NCBI GenBank assembly: GCA_029068555.1
Contig: JAIECJ010000029.1
Coordinates: 1-64,000, forward strand
From: Lachnospiraceae bacterium
GTDB lineage: Bacteria; Bacillota; Clostridia; Lachnospirales; Lachnospiraceae
Direction of reading: 5' to 3'
Length of the DNA stretch: 64,000 nucleotides
In this document: in pieces, positions 38,127 to 48,394 of the stretch
How the letters are laid out: each line of letters starts with the position of its first letter
Numbering within the stretch: position 1 is the first letter of the stretch
Made by a program: the position numbers and the translations under genes
The notes under the pieces: generated by a model
What the model was told of the DNA's origin: nothing
What the model saw: only the letters and a program-made list of their open reading frames with translations
Database searches by the model: none

Positions 38127-40447
38127 TACATATCAGAATAAAACTTGTATGTATTCATCATCTCATCCGGCACCTCTGGCGTAACCTTCTGTAGTGCCTT
38201 TATTTTCAGCTCAAACTCCTGCTTCTTCTTCTGGGCATTCCGAAAACTTCGCGCCTGTGCCAATTCATATGGTCTCTGAACATTCAGTTTCATTCTAAGC
38301 TCTTTTGCAAACGGACAATATGTCGCAAGTATCTCCCTTGCCACCTTATTCATCTTCATGGAACCGTTTGCCTCATTCTTAATCCAGGACTCATAGTCTA
38401 TCAGAAATGTCTCTCTTGAATTATTTCTTGACTTCTGAATCTGAAGCTTAACCTTGTCGCGCGCTTCGTCTGACAAATCCCTATTTTTCCTGTAAAACTG
38501 GATATAGTCCATGTACTCTGAAGTAAGTGATTTTACTTTTACATCATTCCATGCCATACCCTGTATACAACGGCAGAGTTCCCAGCGGAAACGTCCAAAT
38601 AACTTAACCATCATATCATCTATGTTGGAATTTGTCATAATAGGGAAGCAGAAACGGCCTGGCGTTCCTTTATTTTTTCCGCCAATTTCCTGCCACATGG
38701 ACGCGTTAGTCCCAAACAGCGGGAACAAAATCACATCAGGATATACATTCCGCATGACAGTTTCATTTATAATTTTCAATTCTGTATTGGAATAAATAAC
38801 TTCCCTATAAAATACAGAATAATCAACCTGCGTAAGTTTCTGCACACTTTCGTTTATTTTCTTTTTGGTGATAAGTATTTTATCCAGATATCCAAATATT
38901 GCTTCCTTGTATAGAATCGGCATGTAAGAGGACGGCTGACCATAAAGAGTACGTGTATTGCTCATCTGCATATTCATAACCTCATACTCCACGCGCTTAT
39001 CCATATTCTGAAGCAATGCTTTTTGTTCATTCTCCGTAATTTCCCCCTGTTTCTTGAGTGAACGGAGATTCTCAACATAATCCTCATCAAACTCACTCTT
39101 TGATGGATCACGCTTACCTTCATGTATCATGTCAAGCCATTCCATCATTGTAACCACTTTACATGGTCCCTCATTTTTATCTGGCTCAATGCTACACAAA
39201 AATCTTAAATGTTCCTCGTCAAGCAGCCGTTCATCAAGCATGCCATAATTCATAAAAAGCTCCACTGATTTTGGTGGATGCATCAGCCCTTCTTTTATCT
39301 TTCGATAGCATGACAAATATAGTCTAAATACCAGCGGCGTAATTGTCTTTTTCGCCTTCTTGACATCATCCTCCACTGACATCCTGTCCGGCACCTCTAC
39401 AAGATGATTCACATTTTTTCTGAGTGTATCATTATCTTCATCGCTAAGTGTTGCGAATTTAAGAATCTGTTCCATGGAACCTTTCAGCGAAGCGACATCG
39501 CGCCTAATATCCTCTTCTTTCTCTTCCTGGGACTTCTGTTCCACAACAGGTGCCTCACCAGAACTCAACCCGTCAATTTTTCCTCTCAGATGCGCTGCAT
39601 CAAAGTCGAACACACTCTCTGTCTGGTTTTTAACCTCCTTATACTGGAATGCCATCTCGTCCGCTATCCCGCTCAGCAGCACAATCATTTCATTTGGGAT
39701 ATCATCCTTTTCCTTAATCTCCTGCGCTGTATCGCAGATACAGTCAAACAGGCTGTTTCTTGGTCTCAGGCAGACTACTTCTATCAGATTTTTAATATAT
39801 TCCGTTACCTCGGCACAGTCTTCAAGAAGCGCAGATGAGAGCTCTATAATCTCATTAACCTGAAAGTTTGCCATCTCCTCGCGGTATGAAAAGTAAACTT
39901 TGTTGGCACTCAGCGGAATCTTTGCCGCCTCCTCATAATATGCAATCCTGTATTCGTTGACCCCCTGTGTATCTTCGTAGGGCTGAAGTTCCTCAAGCTC
40001 CTCAATGCCAATTGCCGGAACTTCAAATGCCTTACAAATATTTTTATATTCTGCATAGCTTCCCTGAACAAATGAACATAAACGCTCCGCGCGCTCAATA
40101 AGACTTGATTTCAATCGGTATATATCTATCGCTGTCCGAAATTGTGAAGAAACCATAATCGCACGATAATCCGCATTTTTCGAAACAATATTTTTTATCG
40201 TCTGCTCTCCTTGCGTTGGAAGCGCATATATCACAGAATCCTCCAGCGCAGTATAGGTTGCATGGTATGTCTGATCGTTATATCCATTCAGGGCAAGATA
40301 GTTTCCTTGCGACCTTATCATTTTTACATACTCCCCCTGCATAATTACCTTACCGGAAAGAATAATTCCTATCTGGGTTAATTCCTCACCTTTCTCAAAA
40401 ATGACCTCACCTTTTTTTACAATATTTTTTCCGCTGACCTTTAACAT
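38126..40447 (-). CDS. Large protein with N-terminal cyclic-nucleotide-binding-like domain, remainder of unknown function
   Basis: 773 aa; GEVIFEKGEELTQIGIILSGKVIMQGEYVKMIRSQGNYLALNGY resembles a CNBD fold; no recognised domain elsewhere. Confidence 0.7.
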   Translation of the reverse strand: MLKVSGKNIVKKGEVIFEKGEELTQIGIILSGKVIMQGEYVKMIRSQGNYLALNGYNDQTYHATYTALEDSVIYALPTQGEQTIKNIVSKNADYRAIMVSSQFRTAIDIYRLKSSLIERAERLCSFVQGSYAEYKNICKAFEVPAIGIEELEELQPYEDTQGVNEYRIAYYEEAAKIPLSANKVYFSYREEMANFQVNEIIELSSALLEDCAEVTEYIKNLIEVVCLRPRNSLFDCICDTAQEIKEKDDIPNEMIVLLSGIADEMAFQYKEVKNQTESVFDFDAAHLRGKIDGLSSGEAPVVEQKSQEEKEEDIRRDVASLKGSMEQILKFATLSDEDNDTLRKNVNHLVEVPDRMSVEDDVKKAKKTITPLVFRLYLSCYRKIKEGLMHPPKSVELFMNYGMLDERLLDEEHLRFLCSIEPDKNEGPCKVVTMMEWLDMIHEGKRDPSKSEFDEDYVENLRSLKKQGEITENEQKALLQNMDKRVEYEVMNMQMSNTRTLYGQPSSYMPILYKEAIFGYLDKILITKKKINESVQKLTQVDYSVFYREVIYSNTELKIINETVMRNVYPDVILFPLFGTNASMWQEIGGKNKGTPGRFCFPIMTNSNIDDMMVKLFGRFRWELCRCIQGMAWNDVKVKSLTSEYMDYIQFYRKNRDLSDEARDKVKLQIQKSRNNSRETFLIDYESWIKNEANGSMKMNKVAREILATYCPFAKELRMKLNVQRPYELAQARSFRNAQKKKQEFELKIKALQKVTPEVPDEMMNTYKFYSDM

Positions 40448-40489
40448 CTGTCTCCCTCCATTTGGCTATGCTCATAAGTTACTGACTTC

Positions 40490-40618
40490 ATAACTATTCA
40501 GCGCCCTCATAGTTACAAACATCAAGCTATGCTCGTGATTGGCTTGATGTGTTGCTGTCACAATGCTTTCATACAGATTTTGCAATGTAGTGCAAAATCC
40601 TGTGCTGAGTAGTTACCT
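40490..40618 (-). repeat. Family C two-hairpin element, copy 4
   Basis: Hairpins 40520-40549 (CATCAAGC..GCTTGATG) and 40576-40599 (GATTTTGCA-atgtag-TGCAAAATC); ends TAACTATTCAGC / GCTGAGTAGTTA. Confidence 0.78.
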
Positions 40619-41281
40619 AATATCTATTATACTCAGTTTTTCAGGAAAATTACCCGTCCTGCTGCATACGCAAGTCATATATCCCTCAAGCTCATCATAA
40701 AGCCTTATATTGATCATCTGCATGTCATTTACATCATATACCCGGCTGTAGTCCTGCGCAGTTACATACCCGCCTATTCCAGCCCCGATTCCCCGTCCGC
40801 TCAGCTTCACGACACTTTCTTTTGCCGTCCATATGCTGTAAAATTCCTTCGTTCTTCTATCTAAATCATACTCCTTTATCGCAAGAAGTCTGTCGTATTC
40901 ATCCACATCGTAAAATCTTTTTGCCAACTGCATTTTCCAGCTTTTCATCTCCTGAATATCTGCGCCTACTGGCATTTCATCCACTGCACATACAATCCAC
41001 TCTCCTGAATGCGACAGCGAATACTGAAAATCATTATACCCTTTGATATATGGTTTTCCGTATAAACCTTTTTCTATTTCAACCTCATGCCACTCTTTTG
41101 TGCCATATCCTGCTTCCAGAAATGCGTGCCGGAGCAAAAGTCCCGCATAAATACTCTGCTCTATCGCTTTTCTATTTTTCAGTGACAATACCTTTCTCTG
41201 CCTGTCCCTGTCAAGAAGACCACACATCACCTCTGACTCCGGCAGCTGTATGGCACTAATTCTTGTAGCATATAATTTCAA
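40613..41281 (-). CDS. 4'-phosphopantetheinyl transferase (Sfp type)
   Basis: 222 aa; GKPYIKGYNDFQYSLSHSGEWIVCAV, VGADIQEM, FYSIWTAKESVVKLSGRG. Confidence 0.94.
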   Translation of the reverse strand: MKLYATRISAIQLPESEVMCGLLDRDRQRKVLSLKNRKAIEQSIYAGLLLRHAFLEAGYGTKEWHEVEIEKGLYGKPYIKGYNDFQYSLSHSGEWIVCAVDEMPVGADIQEMKSWKMQLAKRFYDVDEYDRLLAIKEYDLDRRTKEFYSIWTAKESVVKLSGRGIGAGIGGYVTAQDYSRVYDVNDMQMINIRLYDELEGYMTCVCSRTGNFPEKLSIIDIR

Positions 41282-41366
41282 CTTATCACTCTAACTCCCA
41301 TCTGCCCGCTATAGCGGGCGTACAAATCAAAATGGTGAAATTCCATATTTCACGCCACTTTCAACA

Positions 41367-41394
41367 CTACCCCGGCATTTTGCTGCCGGGGTAG
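41367..41394. terminator. Strong hairpin downstream of chemotaxis receptor gene
   Basis: CTACCCCGGCA-ttttgc-TGCCGGGGTAG, 11-bp perfect stem, no clear U-tract. Confidence 0.5.
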
Positions 41395-41416
41395 AAGATA
41401 ACACGTTATTTTATCT

Positions 41417-43255
41417 TTAATATTTTCCAAAGTCTGAATCCAGTGAAATAATGCTCTCATTATCAACATAATCACTCTCAACACTAGACGACATATCATC
41501 ATAATCAGACTTTACATTTCTTCCGGCAAGAAGTCTGTATTTGCCGACTGCATTCTGAAGCTGTCCTGCAAGACTTGAAAGCTCAGCGCTTGCAGCCGCA
41601 CATTCTTCAGATGTTGCAGAATTTGTCTGTACTACATCCGCTATCTGTGTAATACCTGCATTTACCTGCCCTACGGAACTTGCCTGATTTACTGAAGCCT
41701 CTGCTATGTTGCTCACAATTGAGGCAATATTCTCAACAGATGACAAAATTTCCTCGAGCGCTGCCGCAGTCTCCACAGCAAGCTTCGAACCAACTTCCAC
41801 TTTTTTGATGGAGTCTTCAATCATCACTGCAGAATCCTTTGCAGCCTCAGCCGACTTGTTCGCAAGACTTCTGACTTCATCTGCAACCACTGCAAATCCC
41901 TTGCCATGCACGCCTGCCCTTGCAGCTTCTACAGAAGCATTCAATGCAAGAATGTTTGTCTGGAATGAGATATCGTCGATTACCTTCATAATCTTTGAAA
42001 TATTTTCAGAAGACTCATTGATATCCTGCATTGCAGCAATCATCTGCTTCATCTGCTCATTGCCGCGTATTGCCCCATCCTTTGTATTCTGTACCAGCTC
42101 ATTTGCCCTGTTTGCGTCATCTGCATTTACCTTTGCGCCATTTGCTATCTCTTCTATAGAAACTGTAATCTCCTCAATAGCGCTTGCCTGCTGCGTCGTA
42201 CCCTGTGCCAGAGAATTGCTTGCACTGGCAACCTCGTTTGCACCTGATGTCATTCTTGCTGCCGCATCACGTATTGTAGACAGGTTCCTGTTATTGTCGC
42301 GAAGCATTTTCACAATTGCTGTTCCGAGTGCATCGTCCTCGCTCGCTTTCTTGTAAGTTGCGGTAAGATCACCCTCTGCAACCTGTTCTGTAATGCGAAC
42401 CTGATCCCCGATTGTCTTGATCATTAAAATGAAATCATCTGTCAAATCACCAAACTCATCATTTGATGTCTTTTCTATATGGACATTAATATCCCCTTTT
42501 GCCATTCTCCTTGCAACTGTTGAAAGCGTATTCAGCGGATACTGAATCTTTCTCTTTGTGACAACTGTCGCAAAGAAAATACAAACAACATAAATGACAA
42601 TTGCCATACCGACAATAAAGGTCTGTCTAATCGAGATGTAATCATTGATTGTATCTCTTTCCTTTGATGCACAGACCATTCCGACAATCTGATTTGAGCT
42701 GTCTGTCACAGGAACATAAAAACCATAATAAAGCGATCCATTAATCTCAAAATCATTTCTGGAATACACGTTTCCAGCGTTCAAAACCTCTGCTGCAACT
42801 TTAGGGTCTGCCTTTGTTCCCACAATCGGGTTTCCCTGCGAATCCCTTATCGTTGTCGCACGCCTTACATCCCCAAAAAACAATGTAATCTCACTGTTGT
42901 TCGCATTCGCGTAATTGTCTACCAATGCGCCCATCTGCTGGGAAAGATTTACATCGCCCTTATACAGGTCATCACCCTGCATGGAATACTCTCCCGACGA
43001 TACTCCGTCAAGTGCAAGCATCGTACCTCTTGACAAAGCTTCCAATGTCTTAAATGTCTCTGACTCCATACCCTGCCTGAGTGTCATTGTTGAAACAGTC
43101 ACAATAACAATACATGCCAACATCATCGGCAGCGATACCAATAAAATCACCAGCCACTTAATGCTAAATCTGCGCCCTAATTTGTTTTGTTCATTCATAA
43201 GTAACATCCTTTCACACAATATACTATTAAAATTTATATTAAGGCTACCATTCAC
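41417..43255 (-). CDS. Methyl-accepting chemotaxis protein
   Basis: 612 aa; two TM segments, [41 protein letters not shown]. Confidence 0.96.
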   Translation of the reverse strand: MNGSLNINFNSILCERMLLMNEQNKLGRRFSIKWLVILLVSLPMMLACIVIVTVSTMTLRQGMESETFKTLEALSRGTMLALDGVSSGEYSMQGDDLYKGDVNLSQQMGALVDNYANANNSEITLFFGDVRRATTIRDSQGNPIVGTKADPKVAAEVLNAGNVYSRNDFEINGSLYYGFYVPVTDSSNQIVGMVCASKERDTINDYISIRQTFIVGMAIVIYVVCIFFATVVTKRKIQYPLNTLSTVARRMAKGDINVHIEKTSNDEFGDLTDDFILMIKTIGDQVRITEQVAEGDLTATYKKASEDDALGTAIVKMLRDNNRNLSTIRDAAARMTSGANEVASASNSLAQGTTQQASAIEEITVSIEEIANGAKVNADDANRANELVQNTKDGAIRGNEQMKQMIAAMQDINESSENISKIMKVIDDISFQTNILALNASVEAARAGVHGKGFAVVADEVRSLANKSAEAAKDSAVMIEDSIKKVEVGSKLAVETAAALEEILSSVENIASIVSNIAEASVNQASSVGQVNAGITQIADVVQTNSATSEECAAASAELSSLAGQLQNAVGKYRLLAGRNVKSDYDDMSSSVESDYVDNESIISLDSDFGKY

Positions 43256-43370
43256 AATTATTCTGATATCCTTAACTACTTAATCTCTATTTTAAATTGT
43301 TTCTACGATTAAGTCAATAGTATATATTGTCTGTCACTTAATTTTTTTCAATATTATTACTGTCTCCCGC

Positions 43371-43432
43371 TCCAGTAACAGGTAAAACTCATGCAAAATA
43401 TGCTTCACAAAAGGATTTTACTTCCAGGCGGC
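43371..43432. repeat. Family D palindromic repeat, copy 1
   Basis: cagtaacaggtaaaactcatgcaaaatatgcttcacaaaaggattttacttccaggcgg; resembles reverse complement of 59048-59110. Confidence 0.5.
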
Positions 43433-43447
43433 ATATTTTTACAATAC

Positions 43448-44230
43448 TCAGAATACCAAATATTTTTTCATAGTTCGCAGCGCGTTCTTCTCGAGTCTTG
43501 ACACCTGTGCCTGTGAAATACCAATATATTCAGCCACCTCCATCTGCGTCTTTCCTTCAAAAAAGCGCAGATTAATAATTTCATTCTCTCTCTCGTCTAG
43601 TCTTTTCATTGCTTCGCTCAGGGATATATTTTCAACCCAGTTGTCCTCCTTGCACTTTTTATCGCTTATCTGGTCCATCACATAAAGCGTGTCTCCGCCT
43701 TCTGTGTAAACCGGCTCGTACAGACTCATCGGATTTTGTATCGCATCTAGTGCATACACAATATCCTCCTTTGGTATACCAATTTCCTCCGATATCTCCA
43801 TAATGGTCGGTTCCCGGAGATTTTTTTTTGTCAGATTTTCCTTCGCATAAATTGCCTTGTACGCAGTGTCCTTCAAGGAGCGACTCACCCTTATCGGATT
43901 GCTGGAATCACGTAGGAACCGCCTAATTTCACCGATAATCATAGGAACCGCATAGGTAGAAAACTTCACATCCAGGCTGGAATCAAAGTTGTCTATCGCC
44001 TTTATAAGTCCGATACACCCTATTTGAAACAAATCATCAACATTTTCATTAGACTGTGAAAATCTTTTTATCACACTCAATACCAGCCTTAGGTTTCCCC
44101 TGATATACTCCTCCCTTGCTGACAAATCCCCCTGCTCTATCCTGGCAAAGAGCGCCTGTTTCTCCTCATTTTTCAATACGGGAAGCTTTGACGTATTTAC
44201 ACCGCATATCTCAACTTTTCCAAGTGCCAT
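43448..44230 (-). CDS. sigG: RNA polymerase sporulation sigma factor SigG
   Basis: 260 aa; KVEICGVNTSKLPVLKNEE N-term, sigma70 regions 2-4, directly follows sigE. Confidence 0.95.
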   Translation of the reverse strand: MALGKVEICGVNTSKLPVLKNEEKQALFARIEQGDLSAREEYIRGNLRLVLSVIKRFSQSNENVDDLFQIGCIGLIKAIDNFDSSLDVKFSTYAVPMIIGEIRRFLRDSSNPIRVSRSLKDTAYKAIYAKENLTKKNLREPTIMEISEEIGIPKEDIVYALDAIQNPMSLYEPVYTEGGDTLYVMDQISDKKCKEDNWVENISLSEAMKRLDERENEIINLRFFEGKTQMEVAEYIGISQAQVSRLEKNALRTMKKYLVF

Positions 44231-44383
44231 ATTCTAATCCTCCTATATATCTATGCCCTGCTGATAATCAATTTCTGCCGGACATATGTAAAGAGGTGTA
44301 AATACGTTTTCATTGTAACGTGCTGAATATTTCGTCAGCCTGTGAGTCTCAGAAGCGCTGCACAGCGGCAGTCTCGGTGTACA

Positions 44384-45112
44384 CTAGCTCACCATTTCTT
44401 TTTTCAGGCGTTTCATAATCTTCTTTTCAAGTCTTGATATATAGGACTGTGAAATTCCCAGATAGTCTGCTACTTCTTTCTGTGTCATTTCCATATCGTC
44501 GGGATTGTTTAGTCCAAAACGCAGCATAATAATGGTTCGCTCACGCTCCCCTAATTTCGATATCGCACGCTTGAGCTGGCTTCGTTCCACCTCATTCTCA
44601 AGATCTTTATATATCACATCCTCGTCCGTTCCAAGGATATCTGACAAAAGCAGTTCATTTCCGTCCCAGTCCACATTTAATGGTTCATCAATGGAAACTT
44701 CAAGCCTTGTCTTATTGTTCCTTCTCAGATACATCAGAATTTCGTTTTCAATGCATCTTGACGCATATGTTGCAAGCTTTATGTTTTTGCTGCGATTAAA
44801 GGTGTTAATTGCCTTTATCAAGCCTATCGTTCCTATGGAAATCAAATCTTCCACGCCCACTCCGGTATTGTCAAATTTTTTTGCAATATACACGACAAGC
44901 CTCAAATTATGTTCTATCAAAAGCGCTCTTGCCTCGTTTGCGTATTCCGTCTCGAGTCCGTTTATTGCCCTGTTCTCTTCTTCTCCTTCCAGTGGAGGCG
45001 GCAGTACCTCAGAACCTCCTATATAATGAATCTCGTTCCCAGCAGTGCCTTTATTGCTGTTCTTGCCCAGAGACAGCCTCATTCTTCCCGGTAAATACAA
45101 CTTTATAATCAT
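44384..45112 (-). CDS. sigE: RNA polymerase sporulation sigma factor SigE (pro-form)
   Basis: 242 aa; [33 protein letters not shown]. Confidence 0.96.
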   Translation of the reverse strand: MIIKLYLPGRMRLSLGKNSNKGTAGNEIHYIGGSEVLPPPLEGEEENRAINGLETEYANEARALLIEHNLRLVVYIAKKFDNTGVGVEDLISIGTIGLIKAINTFNRSKNIKLATYASRCIENEILMYLRRNNKTRLEVSIDEPLNVDWDGNELLLSDILGTDEDVIYKDLENEVERSQLKRAISKLGERERTIIMLRFGLNNPDDMEMTQKEVADYLGISQSYISRLEKKIMKRLKKEMVS

Positions 45113-45151
45113 AATACTACTCCTCCATTTCTTTTTTATAAAAGATGTCTT

Positions 45152-45955
45152 TCATGCTGATATCAGACTGTGGTTCAATATCATCTGAAACGTGCCATCT
45201 TTTGAAAGTTTCCCCTTATACAGCGCCACAATTGTCTCCTTTTTCACTACTTGCCCTTCTTCCTTTTGTATCATCATCCGATCCACCACAATCCCCTCCA
45301 GAATACCGTGTTCATTTCCTACACTCTGATAAGGAATAATTCTGTATTTCTGTGGATATTTTGCCAGCCACTGCCTGATTTCATCTGTCTCCTCCATCAC
45401 TGATACTGGTTTTCCCGACACAGGATCGCACAATAAATTACCGGTGTCAAACAGTGCCCTGAGTGCGATATTCTCTCCATTCTCTGTCAACGTCACATCA
45501 TAGATATTCTGACCCGCTATTCTGCGATATAACACCAAAAATGCCACAATGCCTGTGATTACAACTGTAACTACAATCCTGGAAAAACGCACTCCCACGA
45601 GTCTTATCACGCACTCCATAAGTTTTACGTAGGCAGACGTCATGCCATGCAGGTAGATTATACCCATAGCAGGACGGCGAAAAAAAATCCTGTGATGTTC
45701 TGTCGGATGGTATGTGCATATAAAAACCATCACGCCATCCAGAAAAAGCACGCTAAGCACATATATAACACTAAATCTTATTCCTGACACCAATAGCAAT
45801 ACAGCTCCCACACCTCCGGCCAGCGTTGCCGCAAGCAGTCTTTTCCATCGTATTTTTTCCTTCAAAAGCAGTAAGACCAATATCAATAGCTGTACATCCA
45901 TCATCACATTTTCTATAAAATAAATATCAATATATACCTCATAAATCCGTATCAC
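45152..45955 (-). CDS. spoIIGA: Sigma-E processing peptidase SpoIIGA
   Basis: 267 aa; IYEVYIDIYFIENVMMD, ALFDTGNLLCDPVSGKPV aspartic protease motif; upstream of sigE. Confidence 0.94.
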   Translation of the reverse strand: MIRIYEVYIDIYFIENVMMDVQLLILVLLLLKEKIRWKRLLAATLAGGVGAVLLLVSGIRFSVIYVLSVLFLDGVMVFICTYHPTEHHRIFFRRPAMGIIYLHGMTSAYVKLMECVIRLVGVRFSRIVVTVVITGIVAFLVLYRRIAGQNIYDVTLTENGENIALRALFDTGNLLCDPVSGKPVSVMEETDEIRQWLAKYPQKYRIIPYQSVGNEHGILEGIVVDRMMIQKEEGQVVKKETIVALYKGKLSKDGTFQMILNHSLISA

Positions 45956-46019
45956 CTCCGTTTCGGCAGGCTATAGTATTTCTGGACAATGCCACCGCAT
46001 CGCCGTCATTTTTCACCTA

Positions 46020-46136
46020 GAGCGTGTTTGAAAAATGCTTTCTGCCAGATGTGCGTCACAGTTTGTGGGAGATTTGCACCAAATAACACGCAAAGCGGGG
46101 CGTATAGATGACAGGAATGATTTTTCAAACACGCTC
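46020..46136. mobile_element. Family A MITE-like element, internally deleted (117 bp)
   Basis: CTAG-AGCGTGTTTGAAAAATGCTTTCTGCCAG...GACAGGAATGATTTTTCAAACACGCT-CTAG. Confidence 0.92.
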
Positions 46137-46190
46137 TAGCACTGGCACGAACCATGCAGCCTTTCCTTATGTGCCTATGGGCATTATAAC

Positions 46191-46231
46191 AAAACAGTCC
46201 CATGCTTTTTGTCAAAGCATGGGACTGTTTT
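46191..46231 (-). terminator. Terminator downstream of ftsZ
   Basis: AAAACAGTCCCATGCTTT-ttgtc-AAAGCATGGGACTGTTTT perfect 18-bp stem with U-rich flank. Confidence 0.92.
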
Positions 46232-46282
46232 ATGTTTATTTTTCGACTTTATTCTTATTACATATGTTTCTTTCAAGCATTT

Positions 46283-47497
46283 TTACCGTTTTAAGAAATT
46301 CGGTATGTTCAGGGTCTGCTCCTTCACATTGCTTCTCAAATCCGTGGGCGGCTTGATACCATTAACCGGCCTTTGCTGCGCATTCTGCGGCTGACCGTTC
46401 GGCTGAATCACATTTACCCCTGCCGGTGCCTGCGGTCTTGGTCTCACTGATGTATTCGGAACATTGCTGGGCTTTACAGAAAAGTTACTGTTTATTTTGC
46501 CCATATTATTAATCGGAGAATTGTAATTTGACTCCACAATACCTGTTGCAATTACTGTAACGGTACAAGAATCCGCCATATCCTCATTATACATTGCACC
46601 AAAGATAACATTAATATCTTCGCCTGCAAGCTGCTGAACATAGCTTGCCGCATCATTCGCGTCAAAGATTGAAATATCACCCGAAATATTAAGAATGACA
46701 TCCGTCGCACCGCTGAGCGTTGTCTCAAGGAGTGGTGACTCAACCGCCATCTTAATTGCCTCGGCAGCTTTATCTTCGCCCTTGCCGTAACCGATGCCAA
46801 TATGCGCGATACCTTTCTCTTTCATAACAGTCTGAACATCGGCAAAGTCAAGGTTTATGACAGAAGGAACGTTAATCAAATCTGTAATCCCCTGTACTGA
46901 CTGCTGAAGGACTTCATCGGCTTTCTTGAGCGCATCAGGCATGGTTGTCCGCCTGTCGACAATTTCAAGCAGCTTGTCATTCGGAATCACAATCAGCGTA
47001 TCAACATGCTCCTTTAATTTCTCAATACCAGTCAGTGCATTGGTCATACGTGTGCGTGCTTCAAACTTAAATGGCTTGGTGACAACACCAACTGTAAGGA
47101 TACCCATTTCCTTAGCAATCGCCGCTACAATAGGGGCTGCACCTGTACCAGTACCTCCACCCATACCACAAGTAACAAATACCATATCAGCGCCCTTTAG
47201 CGCCTCTTTTATATCCTCTGAACTCTCCTCAGCTGCCTTCTCACCCACTTCAGGTTTCGCACCTGCACCAAGTCCCTTTGTAAGCTTCTCACCAATCTGC
47301 AAAAGCTTCGGTGCCTTGCAAAGCTGTAAAGCCTGCTTGTCCGTATTGACTCCTATAAATTCAACACCTGTAATCGTCTCATCTATCATTCGGTTCACGG
47401 CATTATTGCCTGCACCGCCTACTCCTACTACAATTATCCTTGCTGCTGCATCTGTTTCATTTGATCTAATTTCGAGCAAGTTTCCTTCCTCCTTCAC
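46283..47497 (-). CDS. ftsZ: Cell division protein FtsZ
   Basis: 404 aa; [28 protein letters not shown]-term NIPNFLKR. Confidence 0.98.
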   Translation of the reverse strand: MKEEGNLLEIRSNETDAAARIIVVGVGGAGNNAVNRMIDETITGVEFIGVNTDKQALQLCKAPKLLQIGEKLTKGLGAGAKPEVGEKAAEESSEDIKEALKGADMVFVTCGMGGGTGTGAAPIVAAIAKEMGILTVGVVTKPFKFEARTRMTNALTGIEKLKEHVDTLIVIPNDKLLEIVDRRTTMPDALKKADEVLQQSVQGITDLINVPSVINLDFADVQTVMKEKGIAHIGIGYGKGEDKAAEAIKMAVESPLLETTLSGATDVILNISGDISIFDANDAASYVQQLAGEDINVIFGAMYNEDMADSCTVTVIATGIVESNYNSPINNMGKINSNFSVKPSNVPNTSVRPRPQAPAGVNVIQPNGQPQNAQQRPVNGIKPPTDLRSNVKEQTLNIPNFLKR

Positions 47498-47581
47498 AAT
47501 TCCTATTAAAATCCATCTAACTTATCATATAATTTTTTTGGCAATTAATCAACCTATTTTTTATTTTATTGTGACCTTTTT

Positions 47582-48355
47582 TTATTTTTCCCCTTCAAAA
47601 GTGATGCTTTTGCGGTCAGAAGTATAGTTCTGTAAATCAAGTGTTCCTCTCCTGCCCTCCAGTGATGGCAGAATCTGAGGCAGCTGCATCAGCTTTTCAT
47701 CAAGGTTTTCCAGTGCGCCAATATTAACTTTTACACCTTCATATCCCAATGTAACATTAAAATTACTGTCAAACTGCATTTTGTCACAAAGAACATTATA
47801 TTTGTTTAAAAGCTTTGTGATTGTCAGTATATTCTGGAAAACCGCATTATTCTCAACCGGAAGCTTCTCATGCAGCACTACATGATCTATGTCAAGCCCT
47901 ACGACCTGCGGAATCCCCTTCGTTGCAACCTTTGATGCTTCAACTACAACACCCTCATTATCAAAGTACATATACCTTCCAAGATACTGCACATATCCCG
48001 CAAGCGCTTTTTCATATACATTAATTCTGATGGTATCATTGGACTGGACTACTACATCCATCGTCTCCACGAAAGGAATTCCCTCTATATCTTTATTTTT
48101 GTACTTCATAGACAAATAGAGGGAATTGTCACCAAAATACCCTGTCATAATCATAGTCTTTATCTCTTCAGCAGAATAATGTTTATTGCCGTCTACCTGG
48201 ACATTCTTAACTGCATAATATGTAAGCACAAAATACGATGCTGCAAGAAATATGTTTATGATGCCCAATGCTATGATAACACGTACTTTTGCTCTTGTAT
48301 CAGGCATTTTCGTTATGATACTGTCCTTTTTTACAATTGTTCCCTTCGTCCTCAT
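47582..48355 (-). CDS. ftsQ: Cell division protein FtsQ/DivIB
   Basis: 257 aa; single TM plus POTRA-like region; between murA and ftsZ. Confidence 0.85.
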   Translation of the reverse strand: MRTKGTIVKKDSIITKMPDTRAKVRVIIALGIINIFLAASYFVLTYYAVKNVQVDGNKHYSAEEIKTMIMTGYFGDNSLYLSMKYKNKDIEGIPFVETMDVVVQSNDTIRINVYEKALAGYVQYLGRYMYFDNEGVVVEASKVATKGIPQVVGLDIDHVVLHEKLPVENNAVFQNILTITKLLNKYNVLCDKMQFDSNFNVTLGYEGVKVNIGALENLDEKLMQLPQILPSLEGRRGTLDLQNYTSDRKSITFEGEK

Positions 48356-48394
48356 AATGACTTTCCCCGTATCTGCAATTCGTCAGCCTTACGG

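Noticed and set aside
41706-42356. 216-aa plus-strand ORF rich in Ser/Ala/Ile
   Set aside because: Antisense to the repetitive chemotaxis receptor signalling domain; compositional artefact.
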